Below are positions 7,380 to 17,345 of a stretch of DNA of 64,000 nt, one piece after another. This DNA is from Methanobacterium_B sp963825335 (GTDB lineage Archaea; Methanobacteriota; Methanobacteria; Methanobacteriales; Methanobacteriaceae), in assembly GCA_963825335.1 (NCBI GenBank), contig CAWGSP010000001.1:124001-188000 (forward strand), given 5' to 3'. The position numbers and the translations under genes are program-made. Within the stretch, counting starts at the first letter, position 1; the number at the start of each line of letters is the position of its first letter. A model generated the notes under the pieces. It was not told where the DNA came from. It ran no database searches and worked only from the letters and a program-made list of their open reading frames with translations.

Positions 7380-8003
7380 ATGAATGCAAAAGCAGATAAT
7401 GAAACAGAACAGAAAATTTGGGTTAAAATACCAAAGAAAAGCGGGACCTGGAAAGGAATTAATCCAGGCGATGAATTAATTGGAACCTACATTAAAAAAT
7501 TACCAGATTCATTTAGAGGAGCACCAAAAACCAAATATTGCTTCGCAACAACACATCCACAAGCCATAGATGGTAAAATCATAGTATATGGAACAGAAGG
7601 TATCAATAGCCAATTAGAAGATGAACTAATTGGATGTGAAATTAAAATAACCTATAAAGGAACACAACCTACAGCGGACCCGAAAAAAAGGCCATTCAAA
7701 ATATATGATATAGAAGCTTTCCTTACACCATCACATCCAAAATTCAAAGAATACACTGAATATGATGATGAGGAAGAACCTAAAGGTCCAGGTAAATCTG
7801 AACTTGCAGATGTTGATGATAGCGAAGCTCAAAATACAATTGAAAACTATGCTGACATTTATAAATCAAATAATAATGGAAAAGAACCCAAACCTCAAGA
7901 TATTATCAATATGGCAGAATCAGATCCAGACCTGACTGATGTTGAATTGTCCAAGATAAAAGTTCAATTGGCACATAATATGAAGAAAGTTGCAGCTGCA
8001 TAA
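7380..8003 (+). CDS. Putative single-stranded-DNA-binding-like phage protein, 207 aa
   Basis: Residues about 10-120 look like an OB-fold-type beta barrel. They have alternating strands, aromatic residues, GDELIGTYIKK, a YGTEG turn and EIKITYKGTQ. The remainder is an acidic, low-complexity linker (YDDEEEPKGPGK) and a helical tail. This architecture resembles phage SSB-like proteins, but the match is by eye only. AGGAG about 12 bp upstream supports the start. It follows the tRNA relic and precedes several broken genes in the replication-type part of the provirus. Confidence 0.55.
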   Translation: MNAKADNETEQKIWVKIPKKSGTWKGINPGDELIGTYIKKLPDSFRGAPKTKYCFATTHPQAIDGKIIVYGTEGINSQLEDELIGCEIKITYKGTQPTADPKKRPFKIYDIEAFLTPSHPKFKEYTEYDDEEEPKGPGKSELADVDDSEAQNTIENYADIYKSNNNGKEPKPQDIINMAESDPDLTDVELSKIKVQLAHNMKKVAAA

Positions 8004-8047
8004 AATTGATTTTTTTTTTTAGAAATCATTTTAGGAGGAAAAATAAA

Positions 8048-8331
8048 ATGGGTCATCATAATTTTTTTAACCAATTAAAGGATATGGGAGGACATAACGG
8101 GACAACACGATTAGGAATACCGAAGGAGAAAAAGTCTATAAAGACATAAAAATCTGCTCAGTACTATTAGTGGACCAAATAGGATATTCCATCTTCATAG
8201 AACATCCAGACGGTTCCAAGGAACTAATCACAGGTAAAAGATCTAATATTAAATTTACTCCTAATGCAATTAAACATAAATTATCAGGTCCTGAAAGTTT
8301 AAGTATCATGGCAGTTGATTCGAACGGCTAA
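8048..8331 (+). pseudogene. Frameshifted small phage gene (about 94 codons)
   Basis: AGGAGG at 8034-8039 and ATG at 8048 start a frame that ends after 33 codons. A second frame from about 8125 reads on to TAA at 8329-8331 with convincing composition (SVLLVDQIGYSIFIEHPDG). Adding one A in the GGAA run near 8120 would join the two frames. The restored protein is about 94 residues with no recognised domain. It is either a real one-base deletion or a sequencing error. Confidence 0.55.
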
Positions 8332-8582
8332 GGAAAAAACTGATAGAATAACTAGATGATATGCTGTCTATCAACAAGGTCATGTAACTCTTTTAGAGGC
8401 AGATGTTGAACATGAAAGTTATACTTTCCAAGTCAAAGGTTCGAATCATGATGTTTATAATGTACATTATGAAGAGGGTTCATGGATTTGTGATTGTCCT
8501 GATTGGAAAGGTAGAGAGCCGAATGATCCGGGAAGTTTTACTTGTAAAACATATTGACAGCTCTGATTTCTTAATACAATAA
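8315..8582 (+). pseudogene. SWIM zinc-finger protein relic
   Basis: The frame carries the SWIM pattern CDCPDW followed by FTCK. Removing one A from the AAAA at 8546-8549 restores CKHI, giving CxC...CxH, and extends the frame to TAA at 8580-8582. An in-frame TGA at 8357-8359 separates an N-terminal stretch (AKEKTDRITR) from the rest, so there are two lesions. SWIM domains bind nucleic acid or protein. The gene overlaps the end of the preceding broken gene. Confidence 0.6.
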
Positions 8583-8638
8583 CTAAAAGATATTGGTAAT
8601 CATACTACTTTAGAAATTGCAGATAAGAAGGTGATTGC

Positions 8639-8950
8639 ATGATGAGGGCAAAAGATATTCAAACTACTATTTTTCCTCATTCTACTATTTTTGATAAAGA
8701 AGTCCGTAATGAAAAAAGCCTGGAAGAATTTATTATTTATTTTCTTAAAAATGAAGCCCGTCATAGGGAAGCAACAGTAAAAACCATATTAAAAACCTTA
8801 AACGATTCCGGATTATTGAATAGTGGTTATAAATTATCAGAGAGAAGAATAGGAAGGGGAGTTTTAAGTGACAGAGTATGGTTTAAATGTAGGAAACATT
8901 ATGATCCTAAAACCAAACAAGAGTTACGATTCTGGAGGTATGAATTATGA
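8639..8950 (+). CDS. Hypothetical phage protein, 103 aa
   Basis: This intact frame starts at ATGATG with GAAGGTGA upstream. The central region has helix-turn-helix-like spacing (REATVKTILKTLNDSGLL, then LSERRIGRGVL), suggesting a winged-helix-type DNA-binding protein. The C-terminus is basic and aromatic. It overlaps a 30-codon frame by 4 bp. The family is not identified. Confidence 0.55.
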   Translation: MMRAKDIQTTIFPHSTIFDKEVRNEKSLEEFIIYFLKNEARHREATVKTILKTLNDSGLLNSGYKLSERRIGRGVLSDRVWFKCRKHYDPKTKQELRFWRYEL

Positions 8951-9039
8951 AAGTACATAACAATATAATGCTACAATATTCACGTTCATGTAATAATAAT
9001 GAATTTAAACGATTTTTCTTGGGTAGATCTGATAGGTAA
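8947..9039 (+). CDS. Possible 30-aa peptide
   Basis: The ATG overlaps the preceding stop in an ATGA arrangement, favouring coupled translation. The Asn- and Arg-rich chain overlaps the following broken zinc-ribbon gene in another frame, which makes it doubtful. Confidence 0.2.
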   Translation: MKVHNNIMLQYSRSCNNNEFKRFFLGRSDR

Positions 9040-9211
9040 AATGATACACACAGCCTGCGGCGGACTAAGGAAAAACCATCAAAACGGTATTAAATGCAGT
9101 TAATGTGGCTAAAAACTAAAACATAAAGAAATCAACAAAGCATATCAAAGTGGAAAACTGCATAAAAAGGAACTATTTAAATTATATTATAATGGTTTTT
9201 TTGAACTTTAA
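8999..9211 (+). pseudogene. Broken zinc-ribbon protein with two in-frame TAA
   Basis: From ATG 8999 the frame reads about 70 codons to TAA 9209-9211 and looks like a real protein throughout (TACGG, then KCS-x-CG-x-KL). It is interrupted by TAA at 9101-9103 and 9110-9112. Both stops occupy positions where Lys (AAA) would complete a CSKCGKK-type zinc knuckle, so single A-to-T changes explain them. The downstream part (KEINKAYQSGKLHKKELFKLYY) is still protein-like, so decay is recent. Confidence 0.6.
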
Positions 9212-9341
9212 TTTAAAAATATATAATCCGATTTAAGAATGTATAATCTATTCCGTTATGATAATATGTCATGAAAATCTAAAATAAAAGCAATTCACTA
9301 TGAAATTGATATCATAGATTTTATAAATTGAGTGGTAATTT

Positions 9342-11319
9342 ATGATAGATGAATCTAACAAAAACATCGATAAAATTGATGAAGAACAAGTTCAATATTC
9401 TGAAATGGTATCAACAATATTTGAACTGAATCCAGATGCCATAGTTCTAACAGCACTCTCTGATTCAGAAATTATTGATTGTAATCAAGAATATTTGAAT
9501 CAAATTGGTTATTCTCGCGATGAAGTTATCGGACACACCTCACTTGAACTTAATTTGCTCACTTCTGAGGAACGCAAAGCTTACGTAAATAAGATTCACA
9601 AGAACAATTCTGTAACTAATTATGATATAAAAGTAAGACGTAAGGATGGTTCTATTATTCATGTTCTTTATTCTGCCAGATTCATAAAAGTTAATGGCAA
9701 ACAAGTAATTCTTAATATAGGTCATGATATTACTAAAAGACAGAAGCACGAAGAAGAAATAAAATATCAAGCATTTTTATTAAATAAAGTAAATGATGCA
9801 ATTATTGGGGTAGATTCTGAATTTTGTATAACCTATTGGAATTCTGGTGCAGAAAAAATGTATGGTTTCACTAAATCCGAAGCCTTAAATAAAAAATCTA
9901 ACGAATTATTAAAGCCAATGTATGCTCCAGGTGAACGAGAAAAAGTACTGGAGAAATTGGATGAAAAAGGTAATTCTAAAACTATTATCTACACTAAACA
10001 TAAAAATGGAAATGAGATTATTGTTGAAACCAATTCAACTAGAATTTTAGACAATTCTGGTGCTATTTCAGGATATGTAGTAGTTTATCGTGACATAACT
10101 TTACATTATAAAGCTGAAAAGAATCTATTAAAACAAGGTAAACTCATAGATTTATCTTTTGATGCAATAATTGTTGCACAATTAAATGGTGGTATTGAAA
10201 GTTGGAATGATGGAGCAGAAGAACTTTATGGCTATTCAAAAAGCGAAGCCATAGGACAACCCATCCATAATCTATTATCAACGGTTTCTTCCACTTATTG
10301 GTACAAAATAGAAGAAAAGTTGAAACATGGGGGTACATGGGAAGGTGAACTCCAACACCAAACAAAAGAAGGATCAAAGATAATTGTATCTAGCCGAATT
10401 CAAGTTATTGAAGATAATGGTGTTGAAATGTTACTCGAAACTAATCGAGACATCACCTGGCGTAAAAAGATAGAAGAACATAACAAAAACCTTTTAGAAG
10501 AAGAACGCCAACTTACAGAGGAACTTACAGTTTCAAATGAGGAATTACAAGCCACTACTGAGGAACTTCGAACATCAAACGAAGAACAAAATCAGATACA
10601 AATTGAATTACAAGAATTGATTAATAAATTAAAGATTTCAAATAAGGAATTAGAACAATTTGCATACGTAGCATCTCATGATCTACAAGAACCATTAAGA
10701 ATGGTCTCTAGTTTTACTCAACTCTTAGAGAGACGATACAAAAATAAACTTGATAAAGATGCTGATGATTATATTGATTTTATTGTTGAGGGTGCTAAGC
10801 GAATGAAAGATTTAATTGATGATTTGTTAAGTTTTTCCAGACTTAATAAAGAAAGTATGAGGTTTGAATCTGTTTTAATGGATGTAACTTTAGATAATAT
10901 TTTATTCTATTTAAAAGCCTTTATAAAAGAGAATAATGCTGAAATTACTTCCGGTGATTTACCCACCATAAAATGTGACCGTGTACAGATTCAACAATTA
11001 GTACAAAATTTATTAACTAATGCTATTAAATTTCGTGGTGACAAAACTCCCGAAATTGACATATCTGCAAAAGAATTAGAAAATAAATGGATATTCAGAA
11101 TTACGATAATGGTATTGGGATAGATCCACAACATCAGAACAAATTTTTGACATATTCAAAAGATTACACACAAGACAAAAATATGAAGGAACAGGTATCG
11201 GCTTAGCTATCTGTAAAAGAATAGTTGAAAGACATGGTGGACAATTATGGGTTGAATCAGAAATAGGAAAGGGATCTACATTCTATTTTACCATACCCAA
11301 AAGGAATGATTTATTTTAA
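9342..11319 (+). pseudogene. Three-PAS sensor histidine kinase, frameshifted in the ATPase domain
   Basis: This was a soluble sensor kinase of about 659 residues. PAS domains lie at about 18-130, 140-255 and 265-375, followed by a Glu-rich coiled coil (about 380-435) and a HisKA domain with SHDLQEP, where the His is the phosphorylated residue. The ATPase domain is present as DNA but split. The main frame stops at 11121-11123, DNGIGID continues in a second frame, and FDIFKRLHT through GTGIGLAI and GKGSTFYFTI in a third, ending at 11319. Two one-base deletions (near 11100 and 11133) explain this. It precedes a second kinase by 41 bp. Without repair the product lacks ATP binding. Confidence 0.8.
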
Positions 11320-11360
11320 TAACCTATTTTCATTATACAATTAATTAAGGTGTATTTATT

Positions 11361-12476
11361 ATGAAAGAATATATTAATGATAATCAAAATGATTCTGATA
11401 AGATAAAAACAATTTTAGGATCTAATAAAGGATTGGAACTTATATTCGATGCTATTCCTGATTTAATTGCTATATTAGATAAAAATCATCAAGTGGTTAT
11501 GGTTAATAGGGCAATGGCAGAAAAGTTAAGCAAATCTCCTGATGCTTGTAGTGGAAGCATATGTTTTGAAGTTGTGCATAATACAAAAACCCATCCAGAA
11601 AATTGTCCACATGCTATGCTATTAAAAGATGGATTGGAACATGTTATTGAAGTGTACGAAAAAAATCTTGGCGGTCACTTCATTGTAACAGCATCACCTA
11701 TCAAAGATGATGATGGTAAGTTACTTGGAAGTATCCACATAGCGCATAATATAACAGTCCGAAAAAAAGCAGAAGAACAAGTTGAAAATCATGTGGAAGA
11801 ACTAGCAAAATCAAATGCAGAATTAGAACATTTCGCATATGTCGCATCTCATGATTTTAGAGAACCATTACGAATGATAACAAGCTTCTTACAATTACTC
11901 GAACGTAAATATACAGATCAGTTAGATCAAGATGCTAATGAATTCATTGGATTTGCTGTTGATGGTGCTAAACGTTTGAATGACATGATAAATGATCTTT
12001 TAACATATTCAAGAGTTTCATCTAATAAAAGAGAATTTAAGATGTTAGATTGTGAACAAATCTTGAATGAGACTTTAACAAATTTAAAGGTCCAAATAGA
12101 TGAAAGTCAGGCCATTATTACACATGATCCTTTACCAAAGATATTAGGAGATGACTTGTTAATGGTAGAATTATTCCAGAATTTAATTGGTAATGCAATT
12201 AAATATCGAAGGCAAGAAGCACCTCAAATTCACATATCCGCCAAACAGGAATTAAATCAATATTGTTTCTCAATAAAAGATAATGGTATAGGAATTGATA
12301 CAAAACATTTAGGAAGAATATTCACTATCTTTCAGCGATTACATACCAAAGAAGAATATGACGGAACAGGATTAGGCCTAGCAATAGCACAAAAAATTGT
12401 TAATGAGCATTCAGGACATATATGGGCAGAATCAGAAGAAGGAAAAGGTTCCACATTCTATTTCACAATATCTTAA
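11361..12476 (+). CDS. PAS sensor histidine kinase, 371 aa
   Basis: This cytoplasmic kinase has one PAS domain (about 25-135) containing conserved Cys (CFEVVHNT and NCPHA). It also has HisKA with SHDFREP (about 160-225) and an HATPase domain (N box NLIGNAIKY, DNGIGID, GTGLGLAI, GKGSTFYF). All key motifs are present, so it is predicted active, with no membrane segments. GGTG precedes the ATG. The same Cys-containing PAS is found in the chromosomal kinase at 52320, which has a different kinase core. It forms a signalling cluster with the broken kinase upstream and the receiver protein downstream. Confidence 0.9.
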   Translation: MKEYINDNQNDSDKIKTILGSNKGLELIFDAIPDLIAILDKNHQVVMVNRAMAEKLSKSPDACSGSICFEVVHNTKTHPENCPHAMLLKDGLEHVIEVYEKNLGGHFIVTASPIKDDDGKLLGSIHIAHNITVRKKAEEQVENHVEELAKSNAELEHFAYVASHDFREPLRMITSFLQLLERKYTDQLDQDANEFIGFAVDGAKRLNDMINDLLTYSRVSSNKREFKMLDCEQILNETLTNLKVQIDESQAIITHDPLPKILGDDLLMVELFQNLIGNAIKYRRQEAPQIHISAKQELNQYCFSIKDNGIGIDTKHLGRIFTIFQRLHTKEEYDGTGLGLAIAQKIVNEHSGHIWAESEEGKGSTFYFTIS

Positions 12477-12607
12477 AAAGGATATAATTATGGATTCTAC
12501 AAATATCTATAATCAGATATTAAATGGGTCTGTATATGATACTCGGTTCATTTATTATGATAAGTGTTGAACATTTTCACAAAGAAAACTTAAAATTTTA
12601 ATACATT

Positions 12608-13048
12608 GTGAATTTATGGTTATTCTATACATTTGGATTTTTTGAATATGGATGTGTAAAAACGGTACTAAAAATTTTAATTGTTGAAGATGAATTCATA
12701 ATAGCATTAGATTTACAAATGAGATTAGAAAATTTGGGATATTATGTATCGGGTATAGCTCTTAATGGAAAAGAAGCTATTAAACAAATTGGAGTAAAAA
12801 CTCCAGATCTAATTTTGATGGATCTGCAATTGAATGGAGAGATGAAGGGGATTGATGTAGCTCAACAGATTTATGACCATTACAATATCCCAGTCATATA
12901 CATTACTGGAAGCCACGACGATTCAATATTAGATAAAGCAAAACAAACATATCCAATTGGTTTTGTTAATAAACCATTCTATGAGACGGAAATCCAAAAC
13001 CTCATTGAAACAGTATTAAATGGAGAGGATAAAAAAATTTTATTATAA
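12608..13048 (+). CDS. Single-domain response regulator (receiver)
   Basis: This CheY-like receiver has the acidic pair in IVEDEF, the phospho-accepting Asp in LILMDLQLNG, the Thr in YITGS and the Lys in NKPF, with nothing C-terminal. It is probably phosphorylated by the kinases just upstream. The first about 20 residues (aromatic, from a GTG at 12608) are not receiver-like, and the domain really begins at VLKILIVEDE, so the start is uncertain. Such stand-alone receivers work through protein contacts. Confidence 0.8.
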   Translation: MNLWLFYTFGFFEYGCVKTVLKILIVEDEFIIALDLQMRLENLGYYVSGIALNGKEAIKQIGVKTPDLILMDLQLNGEMKGIDVAQQIYDHYNIPVIYITGSHDDSILDKAKQTYPIGFVNKPFYETEIQNLIETVLNGEDKKILL

Positions 13049-13273
13049 ATAAATTTATATTATTTAAAAATCAGAATAAGATAATTGGAATTGAAGTTTT
13101 CAATTCATTTTGGGTGATTTATGGAGTCTAATTTGTCTATAATATTAATTGAATTGAATTTGATAATTCTTATTTGAAATAAATTTTTTTTTATGGAAAT
13201 TCTAACATAGAATTTTCAATTAGTAGTTCATTTTTGTCTATATATGAGATTGATCTTTAACTAGGTGATTTAA

Positions 13274-13441
13274 TTGGATGAGTTTGATAATTGTTCAAGA
13301 TGTGGATATAATGTTCAATTGGATAATATGGAAATATTTGATTCAGGTAATGATTCTGAACTTATTTGTACTGGAAAATGTCCTATATGTAGAACTATAA
13401 TTGAAAAACGTTATCCATTAACAAAGGGGGATCCAACATAA
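13274..13441 (+). CDS. Small zinc-ribbon protein, 55 aa (TTG start)
   Basis: Two knuckles are visible, CSRCG near the N-terminus and CPIC near residue 39, fitting one zinc ribbon. AGGTGA at 13263-13268 is correctly spaced before a TTG. It is followed by another short Cys-containing frame. The 220 bp before it (13049-13273) is AT-rich with no gene visible. Confidence 0.5.
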   Translation: MDEFDNCSRCGYNVQLDNMEIFDSGNDSELICTGKCPICRTIIEKRYPLTKGDPT

Positions 13442-13473
13442 GTAAAATTCTACATACTAAAGACAAAGGCATT

Positions 13474-13620
13474 ATGGAACTAGATAAAGATGGTATTAAC
13501 TGCAATAAATGTGGTTATTTTGTGAAACAAAGTCAAATAACATCTGCATATATAAATGGTTTAATAACATTACCAATTGGAAATAATAAATATCCGAAGA
13601 TTAGAAATGTTAAAAGTTAA
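13474..13620 (+). CDS. Small protein with one CxxC, 48 aa
   Basis: It has a single knuckle (CNKCG) near the N-terminus and a chain ending in basic residues. The ATG has no strong ribosome-binding site, and the frame is open upstream to the end of the preceding gene, so an earlier non-ATG start is possible. The following gap, 13621-13874, is AT-rich and shows only a short GTGAA/TTCAC hairpin. Confidence 0.4.
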   Translation: MELDKDGINCNKCGYFVKQSQITSAYINGLITLPIGNNKYPKIRNVKS

Positions 13621-13874
13621 ATAAACTATAAATTCTTTTTATTAAAATAAATCTGATATTACTCTTTTTTTGTTCTCGTCTTTCTTTATACTCTATTATA
13701 TTCTAAGTATTTTTAAGGAGTGATTTTCTGTACTACGGAGACTGTAGATATTTAATATTGATGAAAAAACTTTAGTATAATGGAAATTTACATCCACATT
13801 ATATTGTGAATGTAATAATAAATGTGAAAAGTTCACTTGAAAACAAAGAGTTAAGTAAGGAGGGATAAATTTTT

Positions 13875-14388
13875 ATGAAAGAATTTCAACGTCATCATGA
13901 TGCATTTGAATTATACTTCTCAAACATTCAATCCAATAAATCTAAAAGTGAGAGTATAATAGGAGTAGCATCGGAGTACAATGTAGCCAATAGTACTATG
14001 TGGAGATGGTATAAAGAATTTAATTGGGATGAACGAGCTCATCTGCGCAACATAGAAATCAACAAACAAGTAGAAAAAAAGACCAATACAGTAATAGCTG
14101 ATAATAAAGCAAAATATTTAACTTTTATCCATAAATTATTGGATGATTGGAAGAGAAAGGTTGATAATGGAGAAGTTCCGGTTGAAATTAAATCTCGCAT
14201 CAGATGTGGACAAAATTGTGAAACTTGCTTTATTATTACAAGATGAAGCTGGAGAAATTATAGAAAATAAACTAACAGTGAACAAAGAAAAGGGCTTGGA
14301 AAGATTAAAAAAAATTGAAGCCCAACATAACAAATCAAGAAATCCAACAATAACCTTAACAGGAGATTCATCAAACACTTCAAAATGA
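13875..14388 (+). pseudogene. Phage terminase small-subunit-like gene, frameshifted
   Basis: GGAGG precedes ATG 13875. The N-terminal part has a helix-turn-helix (IIGVASEYNVANSTMWRWYK) followed by EFNWDERAHLR, the typical start of phage small terminases. The first frame diverges near 14195, and the natural continuation (ASDVDKIVKLALLLQDEAGEII and onward) is read in the next frame to 14388. A one-base change explains the break. The restored length is about 170 residues. Terminase small subunits recognise viral DNA for packaging. No large subunit follows, so the packaging module is mostly lost. Confidence 0.55.
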
Positions 14389-14490
14389 ACATTATTAAAT
14401 CTACTTCGTTATAGTACAATATAACGATATATAAGACCTAACAACAAGTTAAATTAACATATAATCTAATTTTAACTTTATAAATAGTAA

Positions 14491-15329
14491 ATGGAGCTCA
14501 ATTTTTCTAACATGAATAATTGTAAAAACTTATTGAGGCCATTAGGTTTTATTTTATGTGTTGGAGAGTTTTTGTATGCAACCAAAGATCTTTATAATTA
14601 TTGTGAACCTCCAGCAAATCCTCAAGTTACAAGTCTAAATAATGATGGAACAGTGAATATACAAATCAAAGGTATTGATCTTCCAGAGAAAATTTTCCTT
14701 CAATACAATCAGATTAGTTATTGGGGACAATTTGTATGTTGTTTTTATTATGGGTCATGCTGCCAATCCCGTTGTTATTGGAAAAGTTGGTGGAAATGGA
14801 TCAGGTAAAGGCATTCCAGGACCACAAGGACCTAAAGAAGATACGGGAGATTCTGCTGAAAGTGAATATATTCATTCAATCACAAACTGTTACAAATGTA
14901 TCATCAGTAATATTTTCAAATTTAGATGGTGATAAAGACGTAGAATACAAAATAAAATTGATCAATTGCCAATCAAATATTCCTAACAATTTTATTTTAA
15001 GACCAAATGGAGATCCTTCTCAAGGGAATTCAACTGATATATTCGCTGGTGATGCCAATCCCTCTGGAAACCAAGGATTTAGCTATTTATATCTAGGAGG
15101 TTCTGCTTAGGGTGAAGTTCCTAATGTGGTTGGTATATTTAATTTATTTGCACAAACAGGTAGTATTAGAAGATTATCTGGTATTTCATCAACAATAACT
15201 CCCGACCATACATTGCAAGGTATTATTAATGGTTGGTATGCAGATTCTACAACAAATATTACTAGTTTAACTATCTTAACAGACATTGGAACTTTTAGTG
15301 GTACAATTAAATTATATAAAACCGGTTAA
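14491..15329 (+). pseudogene. Phage tail-fibre / collagen-like gene, multiply broken
   Basis: Successive fragments lie in all three plus frames. They are a start region (about 14491-14710), MGHAANPVVIGKV followed by a Gly-X-Y collagen-like run (GKGIPGPQGPK) at about 14745-14850, then a beta-rich domain to 15329. The last part is interrupted by TAG at 15108-15110. At least three frameshifts plus the stop are needed to connect them. Collagen-like runs before a receptor-binding domain are usual in tail fibres. The order (before the baseplate fragment) fits a tail module. Confidence 0.6.
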
Positions 15330-15370
15330 CTGTTCCAATTAATTGAAGAAGAAATAAAGAGGTTTCTCTT

Positions 15371-15749
15371 ATGGCAAATAATGTTGATTTTGGTACCGAT
15401 ATAAACCGATCATGGCAACCTTCACCAACAGGTGATTTTCAGCTAGTAAGTGGTGTGGATAATCCATACAAGCAGTTTATAATCGGTTAATGACAAAATT
15501 AGATGAATTAATTCTTTTTAACTATAAAACTACGGAAACCAAACACACAAAGTACCGGGAAGTACAAATATTGAAACTGCAAAACAAGCAATTATACTAT
15601 ACGCCACAGTACGTCTTTTACAAGAACCCCAAGTTGAAGGAATTAACACTATTAATGTTACTTTTGATGGGATTAACTCAATCAATGTCGATGCAGATTT
15701 CCAATTAATTGGTGAACTTAATTCCTCTAATCTTATTTTTAATCTTTAA
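15371..15749 (+). pseudogene. Phage baseplate gp25/W-like gene, broken
   Basis: The start MANNVDFGTDI with TGDFQLVSG is characteristic of the gpW/gp25 baseplate-wedge family. The frame breaks near 15474 (one missing T restores QFYNRLMTKLDELI) and again near 15540. The C-terminal part (ETAKQAIILYATVRLL through DADFQLIGELNSSNL) continues in a third frame to 15749. It is the last recognisable viral gene, and the strand changes immediately after it. Confidence 0.65.
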
Positions 15750-15776
15750 CAAGAACTAAAAACGATAAATTTTTTT

Positions 15777-17111
15777 TTATTGTGATGTATATATTTTGAT
15801 GGTGCCTTGTATTCCATTTCCAAAAAGAGCTACAGTTTTAATTTCTGGATTATTAAAGTAATAAGTGCCATTTTTATTTTGTCCATTTTGTAATGTAAAA
15901 CTATCATAACCAACAACATCTTGAGATCCTGGAAATGAATTTCCATATACCTCAGTCGAATATATATTCAAATTGAAACCATGGATACCATGTTCCATAA
16001 ATTTCCAAGATAAATTGTAATCTATTTTAATTTTTTTTGTTCCTTTAGGCATAATAATATTTATGGTATTTACATTAAGATTACTTGCATTGTATGATCC
16101 TAACAATTTGTAGTTTGTAGGTGTTTGTGTTAAAGCATGTGTTGAATATATGACTGGTATCGATATGATAATTAAAGCTAAAATGCCAATAATTATTAAA
16201 TTTCTATTTTTATTATTAGTGGATGTTGATCTTGTTTTAAGATTCTCACCTAGGTTTTCCGTAATATCATAAACTGAATCTTCTGATTCACTGGTAGATG
16301 GTATTGATTTAGTATATTTTAATTTTCCACCACAATCACATTTATCAAAATCTTCTGGAGATTCTCCTGGTTTTAATTCATAATAACCCCCACATTCTTC
16401 ACATACTAAATATCCTAAGTTTGAAGACATATAAAACAAAACCGCTGATCTACAGATGTAGATGAATAGCGGTGCTATAACTAATGCAACTAATAATTGT
16501 TCTAAAGGTAATTGGAGTATATTTGAAATAATTGTTGCTAAGAATGTTACACATATTATTATGATGAAGACGGGGATGATAGTAATCAGATACCATTTAA
16601 TAAAATTTTTCCATCCTAAACTTTCGATTTTATCAAATATTTCATGAAATCGGAACGCAGCATCAAACTCATTGGTATCTTCCATATATACTAATGCCAT
16701 AGCAACTATTGGACTAAATAAAATTATATATACTAATATCACACTAATTACAACAATTCCTATCACTCCCAATCTACTAATTAGTGATGGTGTGTATGAA
16801 AAGGTTGAAACTGATGAAAAAGTTATTATTATAAAAATTAATAGAATCAAAAAAAGTGGAATTGAATATCCTAAACTCACTACGTACACTTTAATACCAT
16901 CTATTAACATACGAACCCAATTATTAAATTTTGGAGGTTTAGTATCGCCGTCTAAGGACGATTTAATTATTCTTAATGCATAACCATTTATAAAAAAAGA
17001 AGTCAATCCAATAAAAAATCCAATAAATATGAAACCCCATAAAATCAAGATATTCTCAATAGATAAGAAAGGATATTTCACAGAATCAGTTATTATTTCT
17101 TTAATATTCAT
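15777..17111 (-). CDS. DUF4013 membrane protein with zinc ribbon, 444 aa
   Basis: Residues about 1-225 form the DUF4013 fold common in Methanobacteriales (start TDSVKYPF, GYALRIIKSSLDG, several membrane helices). A cytoplasmic zinc ribbon follows at about 233-265 (CEECG, then CDCGG). After a linker comes one more membrane helix (about 300-320) and an outer, beta-rich C-terminal domain of about 120 residues. The same zinc-ribbon wording occurs in the broken gene at 25887. Function is unknown; a membrane sensor or envelope role would fit the topology. Confidence 0.8.
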   Translation of the reverse strand: MNIKEIITDSVKYPFLSIENILILWGFIFIGFFIGLTSFFINGYALRIIKSSLDGDTKPPKFNNWVRMLIDGIKVYVVSLGYSIPLFLILLIFIIITFSSVSTFSYTPSLISRLGVIGIVVISVILVYIILFSPIVAMALVYMEDTNEFDAAFRFHEIFDKIESLGWKNFIKWYLITIIPVFIIIICVTFLATIISNILQLPLEQLLVALVIAPLFIYICRSAVLFYMSSNLGYLVCEECGGYYELKPGESPEDFDKCDCGGKLKYTKSIPSTSESEDSVYDITENLGENLKTRSTSTNNKNRNLIIIGILALIIISIPVIYSTHALTQTPTNYKLLGSYNASNLNVNTINIIMPKGTKKIKIDYNLSWKFMEHGIHGFNLNIYSTEVYGNSFPGSQDVVGYDSFTLQNGQNKNGTYYFNNPEIKTVALFGNGIQGTIKIYTSQ

Positions 17112-17345
17112 ATTTTATACCCATTATCTAATTTTCTCTGTTATTGATTACTTAATTTAAGTGTATAAATAAATGTTTATTTATAAGATTGGATTCACAA
17201 TAAAGATAAATTTTACACTGCATCTATCAAAATTTTTAATTTTATTTACGTATGAAATTAAATTTAAAATATAAAATTGGATTCATAGTACTTACTTTTT
17301 AAAGCAAAGAGATTAAGTGAAATAAATCATCAAAACTAAGAATCA

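Noticed and set aside
15108..15110. TAG in the tail-fibre relic read as pyrrolysine
   Set aside because: Methanobacteriales are not known to use pyrrolysine, and the same gene has several frameshifts, so it is a decayed gene.
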